Positions 34,572 through 47,765 of a stretch of 64,000 bases of DNA are shown piece after piece (positions within the stretch are counted from its first letter, which is position 1; the number at the start of each line of letters is the position of its first letter). The notes beneath the pieces were generated by a model. The model saw only the letters and a program-made list of their open reading frames with translations, did no database searches and was not told the DNA's origin. A program made the position numbers and the translations under genes. The stretch is from Tricholomella constricta (Eukaryota > Basidiomycota > Agaricomycetes > Agaricales > Lyophyllaceae), in contig JAACJP010000001.1 in assembly GCA_013368375.1 (NCBI GenBank), positions 1,612,001-1,676,000 on the forward strand. The letters are read 5' to 3'.

Positions 34572-37500
34572 ATGAACCATACCGGAACCTCACTTCTCCG
34601 AACCATTCTATTCGATACGCCAGCCGATGCTTGGCAAGCATCCATTCTGCTCTGGTTCATCAGAGTCGCGACAATTTCTATCCTCCTGAGGTCTTATCTG
34701 ATCCCCTGGCTTTTCTCTGCGCTCTCAAAACATGTGCGAATCCGAACCGTAAGCTTATGGTCGATTCGTGGACTCTACATCCGAGCAGGCGCTCGAATTA
34801 TTCGCGTGGATCGCGTCCGTTATGGCTACTCACGCGCAAAGGGTGTCAAACTTAAGTTAGATGGACTCAATATCGACATGGGAAGAAGTCAGCCGAAACC
34901 TTCCGCCTTGCCCACCCGTGGCCATAATCGACGTCTCACCCTTGCCGACTTTGCTCCATCGCCAATGGCTCGTCGTCTCTGGAACCTCTTATCGAGTGCA
35001 TATGCAGTGGTGGAGCCACACTTTCGCCCTCTTATTCGCACCTGTGTCATTGCCGGCCTTCGCGTGTTCATCCGGTGGTTACCGAATATTATTTCTGGCC
35101 TTAATTTTGAGGCTCATTCAACCACATTCACCTTCCCCGACCTACCAGGAACCTCGGTCACTGCTGAAAAACTCACTCTTCATGCCAATCTTTGTTTCAC
35201 AGAGTTGGAAAGAGTCATAGATACAAGTGACCACACAAACATGCCGCGCTCAATGAGATCGAGGCGTTCGTATGGTGTGGCTGCCTGGCGAAAGCGCTTC
35301 ACAGCTAGCTTCCAACGGACTTTGGATCGAGCTTGGGGAAAGGCCCACGGAAAGGCATCAATCACGATCAAATTACACAACATAGGAGGATCGACGCACC
35401 CTGTCCAGGAGTCCACAGGTAACTAGTTGTCCTACGTCTAACCCATGATTTGTTGATTTATATTTCAAGGCAAACCTGTCCAGTTTCTGCGGCTTCCGGG
35501 CGCGATAGAATTTGATGCAGCAATGGGATTTAACCCTCGGGAGGCAACGGCCGACACACATAGTTTGGAAGTTTCCCTCAATATCGGAGACTGTTCTCTT
35601 GAGCTGGACACTTTAAAACTTCTGTTGAAAAGCCTTAAGCCCAAGGAACCCGTACCCAACACGAAGGATGGTCTGGGTTCTCCATTGTCATATTTCAGCT
35701 CGGCCCCGTCAGTCGCAAGCCCAAACACGGCCAGCTTAGAGGGCCTGTTCTCACCACAGTCCTCTGCCATGTCGCCTGGGGCCAATTCTCCACCAACATC
35801 ACCTTTGATGTCACCTGGGATCATGTCGCCCCTTTCGCCGTCGTCACCGTTCTTTGAAACATTATCGGTTAGTACACAGGTGGTTCAGTCTGCGATCCTG
35901 ACCACATGTTATTTAGGCATCTATTCGGCCTCGCCGCCGCCAGTCATATGAACCATGCAGGCGTTTGAAAGATATCAAGAATGCAGTATGTGATAACAAT
36001 TCAATTCTAGTTTCTGCTCTCACAGTTCACGCAGTCCGTGCTATCTGTGCTGAACCACGCCAATCTGAAGATTTCAGCGGTGACACTTGCAACACAACGC
36101 AAGTGGGGCCAGGATCCGTATGAACTGAAGATCGAAGACATCGCTGTCAGTTCAAGCCTATGCAACGACCCTTCCAAGGACCCCCTTCATCAGCACTGGT
36201 TAGGTCGAGGGAATAAGCTCGAATGCTATGATCCTGATTCTTACGGTTTCAAATTCTTTATCCGTCAGATTTTCGTGGAACGGCGCACTAGATTGGATAG
36301 TATGCGGCTTTTTACTCTGGAGACACTGGATTTGCAGGCTTTGGCAACCCAATGGCCAGCCCCTTGGCTTCAACCATCTCCCTTCATGTGCGGTGATCCT
36401 AATGCTCCACTCCTTGCGATCAGAGGGAAACTTGGAGGCTTCGAGGTCATGGAACGCCTGGAACGCCTCCGTGAGCTGATCGCCCACATGGAGCCTTCTA
36501 CGAAACAAGAGTCTTCCCAACCAACCCCTCAACCGATAGCAATCAATCTGCCTCGATTGGTTTTTGAGCTCGAATGCGGGATATTGCGTGGGCGCATAAT
36601 CTGCGCGGATACCAAAGGCTCGGAGCCATTTGCTGTAGAGCTGCGGAACAACGGCTTCGTGATTTCTGCGGCGTCCAGCTTCGGAGGAGAGCGTCGAATC
36701 AATAGCCGCCAGCAAGCTCCTGACAGTGAGAGGCACTCCCTGCGAATGGATTACACGTTCACTTTGGTATTGGATCCTACACTTGTTCGAGTGCGATCGA
36801 GGACAAAATTCGACCCCCGCCGTTTCACAAGGCTTCGGTCATTTGACGCGGATTACTTGGACGATCCCTCCATTCTCTCTGTAGAAGCATTTGAATGCTT
36901 TGCGGAAGGGCACGCCATGGCGTCAATGACGCAGGACGTTGCAGGTGTTGCTTCCGTGTTGTCGGCATCACCAATCCTCGACCTCCACCTATCTTCGGAT
37001 GCAATTTGCTTTGAACTATGGAATCCCCATGTTGTCTCCGCGATTCATCAACTTCTCTCGATGTTACCCCCTCGAGAAGACAAGCTTCCGTCGCCACCAC
37101 CTTCAGAACCCCTTTTGGACCGTCTGCCAGCCGGAATATCGATAACCGCGGCCGTTGCACGATTCGTGGTGTTTGTCACATCTCCAGATATCAACCGTCA
37201 GGATACATTAGATCTGTCTCGGGGCTTTGCACTCCGAACTGGCTTGTCCATTCATTACTCATCGATGCATTCCGGTCACGCTCATCGTTTCCTGGACCTT
37301 CCGCAACGCACCCAAACTCGGCATAAGCTTTACCTTCCACAGGAGCAGGTCGTGGATGCAGTTTCGGCAGCCCGCGCTTCCGCTATCACCCACAACGCAT
37401 CTGCTCATATTCAGGTCTCTCTTTCGGACCTCGCGCTTAGAAGTGCCGTTGCGACTCAATATGATGCAGACAATCCGTTCATTTTCGAAAGAGATGACAG

Positions 37501-40500
37501 TGCTTTTGACAAGCAGGAGTTTCTGCAAATTCCTAAAATCAACGTCAATTTTTGCCTAAGCGGAAAACGAGGACCTGTTCTCTCGAAAATCGGAGACAGC
37601 TGCGAGGTGTCCGTTGCTGTGCCCGACATCAGAGCGACATTCCAGCTTGCGTATGTGTACAGCATGATGCTTGCTGCTCAGGGCATCAAGGCTCTCCTCC
37701 CTTCTTCACCTCCCCGTCGTTCCGTGGATCACCGGCCTCCTCAGTTCACGTATCGTGTCAAGGCAGTTGTCACCACCATTCAGGTTTCATGCATGCTGCG
37801 AACTCAAAGACTTGTTGCTCGGGTTGATGGGATCGATCTTCACGCCTCCGCCGATAAGCCACTCTCGGTCCAGCTCAACAGGCTCATCGTATGGGTCCGT
37901 CTCCCGTCTCGTATCAATAAATGGGAGGAGCAAAATGGCGACAAATGGGAAGAATTCATCTGTTTCCAATCCTTGCACGGAACGCTTATTTCTTCCCATG
38001 GGACTCCATTTATCTCCCTGGACGGCGAGAGTGTGCGTCTACGACTTCCCTTCGGCTACGTTTTATCGGACTTTATCACGGATTTGATAGTTACGATAAA
38101 AGCCATCCGCCATCTCGGTCGCATCACAGCTCACAACCAGTATTCGCCAATGCCAATGCCCGAATCGGAGGGCCCTAAGGCGGTTCCCAACATCACAGTC
38201 CGCCTGCGCTGTTTATGTTTAGAAGCTGCCGACGATAGTCTGGAGAGCAGGTTGGCTGTTATTTGGAGGTGTGGGTTGGAGGCTGTAAAGCAGAGAATAG
38301 ACCGTGAGGAAGCCTTCCGAGCCAAGGTAGCCGCCATCTATCAGGCAGAGTCGGAGGTTCCCCCTTCAGGTTCAGTTGAGGTGGATCAAGATTACCATTT
38401 TGGAGCAAACCACTCCATCTCGATTGAGGAGGCCCGTAAAAGGTTGGATGAAGTACATGAACTCGATTGGACCCTCCGTCTTCAGAATCTACGACAGAAA
38501 CATTCTAAATCCGAGGATGTGGTGAACCAGAGCCTTCGCGGGAAGTATTCTGTGAGAGGCATTGGTAAAGTTCCGAATATTGTCGAGGTCACTCCGACTG
38601 AACAGACTCCGCCACTCTTCAGAGTCCTTCTGAATGGAGTATGCCTCACCGTGCACCGACCATCATTTCCCGAGGAAAGTCTGCCTGATTTCTTGCATGA
38701 GCAGGGCGATGGCCTACCGCGCGACACTCAATTTTCTTTATTGGTACCCCTCCACCTAAACATCAAACTATCATCGTTGCACCTCACTCTCCGGGATTAT
38801 CCATTGCCCTTGTTCAGCATACCACCCAATGCAGACCGTAACGTTACAGCTTGGGAATTCGATACTGACCTAGTTATAGCAGAAGAAATGGGAAGTGAAT
38901 TGTCCGTTGACTGGCTTGATTGCCCCATCTTGGAGCCACACCACGGTGTTCGAGGCGCTCCTGCATTATCCATTTCTGTACCAAAGACGATTATGCCGGT
39001 GAAGACCTACGCCAATCCCGTTGTCCACGTCACCACGAGCGCCACTACGATCCTTTCATGGAGCGTCAGCTACACCCCGGCAATTCAGGATCTTATGAAG
39101 GTCATAGAAACCCTATCCACTGCACCTCGCGATGCATCACCAGGTGTTGGATTCTGGGACAAGGTTCGTTCTTCTTTCCTCATGACAATGACTTCGCTAA
39201 TCATGTTTCTTTTGCAGATGAGGCTTCTATTCCATTGGAGTCTTGTCGCAACGTTCAGTGGCGAAGTGCGTTTCCATATGAAAGGTCAGTCAATGTTGTA
39301 TGTTTATCAACAGCAATTCATTTTCTGGTAGGTTCGCGTGACCCATACAAACTCTCCGATGAAGGGACTGGCTTCGTACTCTCTTGGCAAGGAAACACAA
39401 AGCTGCTTGTGGCTCGAAAGAACGAAGATAGAGAGCTAATACAAGTCCTTAGCGACTCTATGCTTATCGCCATTCCAAAGTGAGTCAAAATGTTGCTAAC
39501 GCCGTTCAGAAGTTTCTTATCATGATGTAGTTTGGAGCATATCTACCCTCGCAACCACCAACCCTCGTTCGCCTACCGTACACCAGAAACCTCGAAACCC
39601 TTCCGCAAGATTTGTGCCAAGCTTCGTTCCGGTGTTCGATTTGGCATTGGTTTTGTTTTGGAACGGGCATGTGGCAGTGAATGCCCAGGATGCTTCGGGC
39701 CTGCTTTTCATCGAAAATGCAGACATTTCAATTTCCTTCCCCATTATAAAGTAAGGTTGGAGAAGAAGGCGGTCATCCCCACCATCAAAGTAGAATGATT
39801 TCAATTTCCTTTGTAAGGGAAGTTGCTGACGCGTCGATCTCTAGACCTCAGAGGATTCGTACAACGGCTTTCGTTCGGATTTTATTCACCTCTCTGTATC
39901 ATTAGCTTCGGCTACTAGAAGCGTCGTCCCTGGCGCAAATCAAGAACCAAGTAGCATTCATCTCACTCCAAAGGCTTTCGCGCATTTCTGGTCTTGGTGC
40001 GCCTTGTTTGACGGTACTCTCTCGTTACCGACCCGGCAAGGCTCGTACTATCCACGTCGGATTAATTCACCCAAGTTTGGTCGCCACTTGGCAACGTTGA
40101 AGTATCGTCTTCATGTCCGTCACTTGTTCTTCATGCATGCTTATATAGACGAATCTCGAGAAAGTAAGTCATGGTCTCCGAAGATCACCTTCCCTCTAAC
40201 GATAGTTTCAGCATGGGTTGATGGAGTTGTACCTTGGATCGGCGTGAAGGGGTTGATTGAAGAGCTCCAAGCAGATATGCATCAACGGGATGAAGAATCG
40301 GTGGTCCCGGGTCTCCTTCCAGATACGACAAAGGTTCTTCGTCGAAAGCCTGTCTACGCTGCTGAGGTTTCGCTAAAAGGAGTGGATTTGCGAGCACTCC
40401 TGGCGATTTTCAAAGATCCACTTCGAAAGGCCGTTGAGATGATTGCACCTCCACAGCGCAGTAACTACCGAGCTCATCAAGATCTGCCCTCAACACCTTC

Positions 40501-43500
40501 GGTTTCCATATGGTATGATACCAGCGACTTCATCGAGATAGACTGGTCGCCTGCTGCCGAACCCAGTTTGCACTTGCTGCCGGTCATGTCGTGTCCTCAA
40601 TTCACATACTTCAAGCGCAATTCTGTCGTCCCCAAAAATTCCACGCTTGCGAGCAAGTTCGGTCTTGAGGGATCACATTCCTGTCTCCTGGGAAAGAGCC
40701 TCCGTAAGGGTTCCATTCTTCCTATTTTATTTTCTCTTGCTTATATTGTCTAAAAGCCGTCCCTCAAGTTCAGATTGAAATAACCGAAAAGAGAATCAGT
40801 GAATTGCGGAAAATGATGAAGCATAAAAGATCGACGAGCAATGGAGATGTATGTTATCTTCAGACTCTTTTCCCTCTGCTTATATTTGAATAGACTCACG
40901 CGCCAATGGAACACATGGTCACTTTATTGGAGGAGTATGTGACCCACCTCCGTGGAACACACCAGGCGGCAGACAACGAGGAAAAGTCGAACAGGAGTTA
41001 TCTGATGCCTGCCTATTCAGTCTCCCCAGACGAATGGGCGGAATTCGAGAACGTCTACCACGTCCATTGCCCTAAAATTGTCATGGACAGCGCAATTCGC
41101 GATGTTTGTTGAATTTCTCACATACTCATGCCTCGCCTGATGCTAACGGCCTTCAGATAATGATGCAGTATTATTATTGCTCTCGTGGTCGAAAGGGACT
41201 AGAATACCACATGGCAACGCGGTACGTCTACGGCTGCATCTGCCATAATCTCAAAACTGACCAGCGCTTACTGAAGCGCTGTCAAATTCATCCGCGACCA
41301 GGCTGAAGCAGCTCTTGATGATCTTGATGATCTTGATGATGACAGCGACGAGTCAGAGGAGGATCCAAAGAATTGGGCAGCTACCGCCACTGCTCACATG
41401 GCGGCATCCACTCTGAAGAAAATGCTGAAAGGTGATAGTTCGAAGCCCTCTGTGGAGCTAATCACTGGCAAGGAACGAGCTGCTCAGCTTCCAGAGGAGT
41501 TCGATCCGCTTCAAGGCTGGTGTGAAGGAGTTTCTTTGCGCAAGAGCCATAGTTGTCTGCTCCTCAAACCTCAGATTGTGATGCGGGAGGAAGGATCCAA
41601 ACATGCATTGATCGTGGCTGCCGCGCAGGCCAAACTTCAAGTATTTGCTGTCATGGATAATTACAACGCCGACGATCCTGTTTGTGGCAAGGTTATGTCG
41701 AGGTGCGATCCTAGTCTTTGATCCTGAGTATGATTTCATCGTGTCATTCATTAGGAGCCACATGTCTCTGTCAGGCCTGCAGACATTTGCGCCTTCCAGT
41801 CTGATCCCTACAGAGAATGTTTATGTTCCCCTTGAGGTCCTCATTGATCTTCGATGTGAAAGCAATGCTTTCGATCAGTTGGTGCCCCAGACAGATGCGA
41901 CCTTCCACTACGATAAATTTAATCGCCTGCGTTTACGCAACAATATCACTTCCGTTACGAGGGCTTCGACAGATAGATCTGCTTCTTCTCGCGATAGTCA
42001 CTTGCAGGATCAGACAGTACGTTCGCCCTCCACTTTAGTCGGATTTTGATTCATATCCCTCCAGGATCTAATACAAGTCCACATTCCTCGATTCACAGTC
42101 TCTGCAAGCGACGAACATTTCCAAGCAATTTCCCATGTCGTCACGAAGTTGCTCCTCTTTTCAGATGCGGCTCACAAGACGCGCCTGGAAAAGCTCGAAA
42201 CCCTCCTTTTCACCTACGACTTTACCGATCTCGCATCAGCAGCGAAAGTCGTTGCAGACCTACAAGATCATTTGGGCGAGGCCATCGAAGCCCAACGAAC
42301 CGCAGAGTATAACCACAGCCGGAGACTCGAAGGGGAAGAGGGGCAGTTGGAACTATTGAAACTCAAAGCTCACATTTTCCTTTTATCGGAAGAGCTGAAC
42401 TTTCTGTTCGACGCTATCAAGCTAGCGCAAGATCGTTATGACGATCATAGGGATCAGAAGTCGGCTCTTCTGCTACATGCGTCCTCCTCCGAGATATCAT
42501 GGAGGATGTTGGATGACAGACGTGATCTTCTCTCTAAACTTGTTGTCCAAAACATCGATTTCTATTGGCTCAGCCGACAGGATAGTTCCACAACCAACAA
42601 CCTCTCTGTTAGCAACCTCCAGGCTTTCGACGGCTCGAGACACGCTACATGGACCGAGATCCTCACCAAGCATGACGAACCCGCAAACCATCCACTTCTC
42701 AAGGTTCGCTCCTATTATCAATGCTGCATGTGCGCCTCTAATCTTTCTTCCAGAGGGGCCTGTTCCTAGTGGCTAATTGGACAGTCCTGGCTCCTGTGGG
42801 TGGGATTACAATATATGAGGCTTTCGAGATGTCCCTACATCCTATGAGGTTGCAGATAGATGCGAGAGTTGGTCGCCGAATCATGGAATATCTGTGGCCC
42901 GCCAGGAAACACCGGAATGAGATCGACGACGCGAAAGCCAGTGTTGCCTTGGGACCACCCAAACCTGATCATCGAACATCATTGGATTCTCCGCGAGCTT
43001 TGCATGGCCCAAAACAGCATCTACACTCCGGCAAAGGGGAACTCATGCCTCCATTGCGGAAGCTGGGTAATTCAAGGTCTTTCACAGACTTACGCGCGAG
43101 TACGAAGGACAGCTTGCTTGTGCCGAGTATACACAAGTTGCCCTCTTCGGATACCCTTCGTCAAATATCGACGGCAGGTGATGGTCCAGATGGACGCCAT
43201 AAGCAGAAAGACAAAACGAGCAAGAAAGATGACGCTGCAGAAATGAAGACTCGCACATCGCAGAAGAGCTTCGTCCTCGTCAGAATTTCCAGGTATTGGT
43301 TGTCCTTACGTTGTTCTTCTCCCTTTTAAACCGGTCTCCAGCATGAATCTCGTGTTGAGCATTGTCAAGGAAGGCTCATTCGAGTGTCACGACGCACGGA
43401 TCAGGACCCGTGACCTCGAATATCGGAATCAGACATGGAGTGTATGTACCTTGTTCTCCACTTCTTTATCGCGAAGTTGATTAACATGCGATCACAGTTC

Positions 43501-44045
43501 GAAGAGCTTGTAAACCAGTTCATCCCATCGGACATGAGCTGGAGGGGTTGGGTAAAGATGGCTTTCCATCAACCTTTGTTGCCAGTGTTGCCAGTGGCTC
43601 GTGAACTGATCTCCAAGACCAAATGGATTCCTTCGTCCTCCAAGACCGTGACCCAGGTCGGTGTCAGGGGGCCTCCACCGAAGCTACCTCGTGCCAAAGT
43701 TTTATCGTCGGACGACGACTCGAAACTTGCACTTGTTCAGTCCCAACATGACAAGTCCAAGTCACCAAGTCGAGGATGGCGGAAAGCATCTCGACGGAAA
43801 CCGGAGGCTGTGCCACAAAACATCACTTCCCTTTCACTGACCGATGAGCCAGAGTCCTTCGTTGCGGAGGTGGAGAGGCCGAGTCGCTCGGTGGGACGGA
43901 AACGGATGATGAGCCTCTTTAGTCGCTCTTCCTCGAAGGGCAATTTCATGGGGGTGAGACGATTCTGTCCAAAAATGTGTCAAGTTACTTACCTTCCCTT
44001 GGACTCTAGTCTTCGACGACGCTGCGTCCATCTGAAGAGAAGTAG
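34572..44045 (+). CDS. FMP27: Giant bridge-like lipid-transfer protein Fmp27/Hobbit (BLTP2)
   Basis: Forms a long hydrophobic tube that moves lipids at ER-plasma membrane and ER-mitochondria contacts. The N-terminal membrane anchor ILLWFIRVATISILLRSYLI is followed by the RBG-type opening VRIRTVSLWSIRGLYIRAGA. About twenty exons cover 9.5 kb, giving close to 2,900 residues; the largest open exon starts near 36028 and runs to 39162. Characteristic blocks include FEAHSTTFTFPDLPGTSVTA, TNFCLSG-type beta repeats, RLSSRINKWEE, HFGANHSISIEEARKRLDEV, and a C-terminal APT1-like part with TLLEEYVTHLRGTH and SWRGWVKMAFHQPLLPVLPV. An acidic DDLDDLDDDSDES insert (near 41317) and Ser-rich linkers interrupt it. 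The last exon ends STTLRPSEEK, stop 44043-44045. Confidence 0.9.
41314..41346 (+). repeat. Imperfect GATGATCTT repeat encoding Asp-Asp-Leu units in FMP27
   Basis: A nine-base unit, GATGATCTT, repeats about three times in frame and encodes Asp-Asp-Leu units, giving an acidic loop. It probably arose by slippage. Confidence 0.7.
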
Positions 44046-44290
44046 AAGGACATTTAATGGGATAAGGCTCATAGACCTATTTATGCGTTATATAATTAGT
44101 GACCTGTGCTTGAATTTATCTAGTAGAATGATGACATCAACACGGTGACATAAGCAAAGGGGCATCGGACCGGTCGACAAAGTCGTTCACTGCGAGCTCC
44201 AAGCGCACTGCGCAGGCTCCATCGCCGTCCGAACTGGCCAGTCTCTCGTCAAACCTACCAGCTCCCTCTTAACGAGGTATTCTGTCCGCC

Positions 44291-46550
44291 ATGCCGTCCA
44301 TAAGGATCAGAGGTTCTGCGTACTCCACCCTTCGCGAATCTTCTACCTCTCCACAGTCGAGGCCTCTGTCCACACTTTTCGTTTCTAATGAGGAGCTTGC
44401 AGCGGACAGTACGACTCCTACAGGCTCTCCGCCGCCCCCTCGTATGCGGCGATCTATGCCTACGCTGCGCGGTCAGCCTCCCGACTCAGAGTCTCCTGAT
44501 GTGGCCCGACCTAGCGCTCGGCCTCGTTCTGGTACGACAACAAGTCGGGTCCATACGTATTGCATAGGCAGCTCCAGGAGATACCCCCGTGGACCCTCCA
44601 CCGACAACGACAGTGAGATCTCTATCGAACAAACAGCGTCACCGCTGCTCATGGTACCGCGCGATGGAATGGTCATGATGGACGGTCCTCAGGCCGAGGT
44701 AATTATGCGCTCTAATGGCGAGCCTGGTGTGATTGGGAGTGCGTTAAGCGTCACAGACTCTGACGGCGATGCACGCCGCTTGCTGTTGCCCAGCGTGCAC
44801 CATGACGATGTTGTCGAGCATCTAGACGTCATTGGTGAGTGCTTACAGTGTCAGATTTCTAGACGAAGTGTAATTTCCCCTATAGACCCTCAAGTTGGAA
44901 CCGTCTCTAACCTGACGAACGCCGCCAATGCCATCCTAATGTAGTGTTTTTCTTCGCATTTGCTCTAAAAATGTCCTCACTACGTCCGCAGCCCCCCGTT
45001 GTCGTGGTACTCTCGGAAACCCGTCCTAGTTTTAACTGGTCCCCCGCCTTCTACTGATGCAGGCGACCCAGAACTTGATGGACATCGAGAGAAGCATCTG
45101 CAAGACTCTCTGGATCGTCATGTAGACGATGTACTCAGACGGCCATCCAAATCTAGACGAACGATGAAAGGTGTCTGGTCGTTTCTCAAAACCCGTAAGG
45201 TGTTTCCTTCCTACTTTATAGCCGAATCATAACCGAAAAGTTTGCAGCCATGGGCGTATGTTTATTCAATTTTCTTAATCTTTTGACGACAGGCCTCTTA
45301 TTTTGCGGAACAGATCTTTACAGCCATTTATGGGTTCCTTGTTGGTGAGTAGCGTTGCCGATCAAAACGTCAGCGGAAACTAATCTTTAATCTTTTACAG
45401 TGTTCTGGGGTGCTGCGATTGTGCTTTTTGTCGGCAAATTGATCAATTTTCACAACCCCAATACCCAAGGATTCTGGGTCGAGGTTGCGTCGCAAGTAGA
45501 GAACGGTGAGGTTCAAACATCGGTGTCATGAATTAAACTGAGTATTATCTTAGGACTCTTCACTGTCACTGGCATCGGACTGATCCCTTATCGTGTCTGG
45601 GATACTTATCGTAAACATCCACTTGCTCCTCGTTGTCGCTATCTTCTGATATCATCTCAATTCCAGGAATATTTTGGATATGGCATTACAAACGCAAAAC
45701 CCGGAAGCTTCGTACGAAAGCAGGCTTGCCTCAATTATTTGACGAAGACGATCTGCCCGACCCTAAATATGACCCAAACTATGTTCATGTTCTAACGGAG
45801 AAAGAAGAGAAATTTTTACATCGACGTTCGTAACGAGGGAAGTGGTGCACAGGTTCAAACTGATCTCGTTGCGCAGAACAACGAAAATTTCGATACTCTC
45901 AGACTTGGTATCGGCCCCACGGAACAGAAACGCACAGAGTTAGTGGTTACTGGCCCTCATTCGCACACCATTTACAATTTCTTCCAGGCGTTTCCCATTA
46001 AGTAAGCCCTCTCGCCGTATTCATGGAGAAAGCTGACTTTGGCATCAGTACTGCTCTTCTGATTTGTCTACTCAACGATGGAAATTCTATCTTTCAGGTA
46101 TGATGGTCTTTCCTACGTGTTCTACTTGTTTCTGAACTTTCTTATAAAGATCATGCTATGTGGGACGATGTGGGGCCTTGACCGGTATGTTTGTACTGCG
46201 TGTGGTACATATCCAACTTACAGATCCCCATCTTTCACAGCTTTCAGCGCCCTGCCTGGAGCACAGGAATTCTCATACCGTGTAGCTTCCTGTGCGGTAT
46301 CTTTGCCGCAGTGTTCATCTGGCGAGGAGGACAGAAGACGAAAAGAGTGGCAGAAGTGGCGGAGCGACTGCGGGCGGCGCTGGCTGCCGACGACGATCAC
46401 CAGCCTGATGGCGATGCAAAATATTCGAATCCTCGATCGACCGCACCAGAGCTGGAAAAATTAACAGAGGACGTCGAGGAATGCGAGATGGCGGTGGACG
46501 AACACATGACTATACCTTCCTCTGGAGGAAGAATAACGTCCCCATCATGA
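44291..46550 (+). CDS. DUF2985 integral membrane protein
   Basis: Multi-pass membrane protein of the fungal DUF2985 (PF11204) family, function unknown. The N-terminal 220 residues are Ser/Pro-rich and disordered (TTPTGSPPPPRMRRSMPTLR), followed by TVSNLTNAANAILMPPLSWY. Then comes RPSKSRRTMKGVWSFLKT, a basic entry into the membrane domain. Helices visible include IYGFLVVFWGAAIVLFVGKL and GLFTVTGIGLIPYRVWDTYR. A loop with LPQLFDEDDLPDPKYDPNYV is conserved in style. The second half has FPINTALLICLLNDGNSIFQ and, after a short intron, RPAWSTGILIPCSFLCGIFA with GGQKTKRVAEVAERLRAALA. Roughly ten short introns. The 3' end is convergent with URA3, about 150 bases away. Confidence 0.83.
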
Positions 46551-46704
46551 ATGACTCTTTGTATCGGGTGCGGACAGTTGGGATAATGGACATAAAACAT
46601 AATTATATAGATTCTCCTGTAATTCGTGCCATTTACATAGAACTGTGGATCATTGTAGTTGTACTGTAAGAAGTATATTCAGAGTCCGGGTTTGGTTCAA
46701 GATG

Positions 46705-47654
46705 TCATACTATACGTTGGAGATATGCCTCCCATCCCTCTGCCATGTATTGCTTAGCACGATCGGCAATGGCATCCGTCAAGCTAAGATCGGTGCCATA
46801 TATACCCCGCCCGACAATGATTACATCGCATCCAGAGTCCGACACGACTTCCTTCGGAGTCCTATATTGCTGGCCCATGGCGTCGCCCTGCGAATGAAGC
46901 CCGACACCCGGCGTCAAGATCAAGAAGTCCTCGTCCCTGTCGGGGACCTCTCCTTGCGCCAGCCCGACGCCCTCCATCCTACGCTGCGCAATGAAACCGA
47001 TGACAAAGTCGCGACTTGCGCGCGCCATTCGCACTGCTTGCTCAGTGTATACACCGGTCGTAAGAGCTCCCTTGGTGCTCATCTCTGCGAGAAGCAGAAG
47101 TCCGCGACCGAGAGGGAGACCGATGGACGAGAGACCAGCGATGATGGACGGTCCAGGAACTGGATGAGCATTGGTAATATGCGACCAAGAAGCGATCTTG
47201 TGTACGCCACTCGAATATTGAAGCACGACAGTGTTACCTAGAACAAGTGATGATTTGTCAAATTACTATACATGTGCTTCAAATAGGATGTGCCTACCGA
47301 TATCGGCGAACTTCCTGTCCTCGAAGATCATGAAGTCATGCTTTTTGCTGAGGTCCTGGAGTTGATGAATTAGGCCGTATTCAAAGTCTTCCAAAATATC
47401 AATGTGTGTCTTGATTTGAAAATTCCATGAGAATGTGACAAGCAGCTCTCGGAGGAGAGAAACGATGCCTTGACGAGACAGACGAAGGGGCCAACGACGT
47501 CGATGATCGCGAGGAAGTCTTTCGTCTTGGAGACATCCATACTCACGGCGAGATTCGACTTTTTTCGCTCCATGGTTTCAAGGAGGAGTTTGGCAGCTGG
47601 GTTGGCTTGTTTGAGCGCCCTCTGGCCATAGGTTTGTTGGAGTGGAGAGACCAT
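46705..47654 (-). CDS. URA3: Orotidine-5'-phosphate decarboxylase
   Basis: Last step of de novo UMP synthesis. Three exons (47654-47469, 47409-47298, 47237-46705) give 276 residues. The catalytic Lys-Asp-Lys-Asp array is present: [13 protein letters not shown] (substrate-binding Lys and Asp) and [15 protein letters not shown] (DxKxxD). Other signatures are [73 protein letters not shown] and [11 protein letters not shown]. The first intron (47468-47410, 59 bases) begins GC (GTCAAG|GCATCG) and ends AAG before ACACAC. Only this pair keeps the conserved K-T-H. Read-through shifts the frame and hits a stop. Divergent from PUS7 with 111 bases between ATGs. Confidence 0.96.
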
Positions 47655-47765
47655 TGTAAAATGTGTGTCGCGGTAAAGCCGTCACAGAAAGATGATCTTT
47701 AGATCAACAAATTTTGGGTCTAAACCCGATCACTGACTCAATTCTGTTCAACGTCCCATATCATC

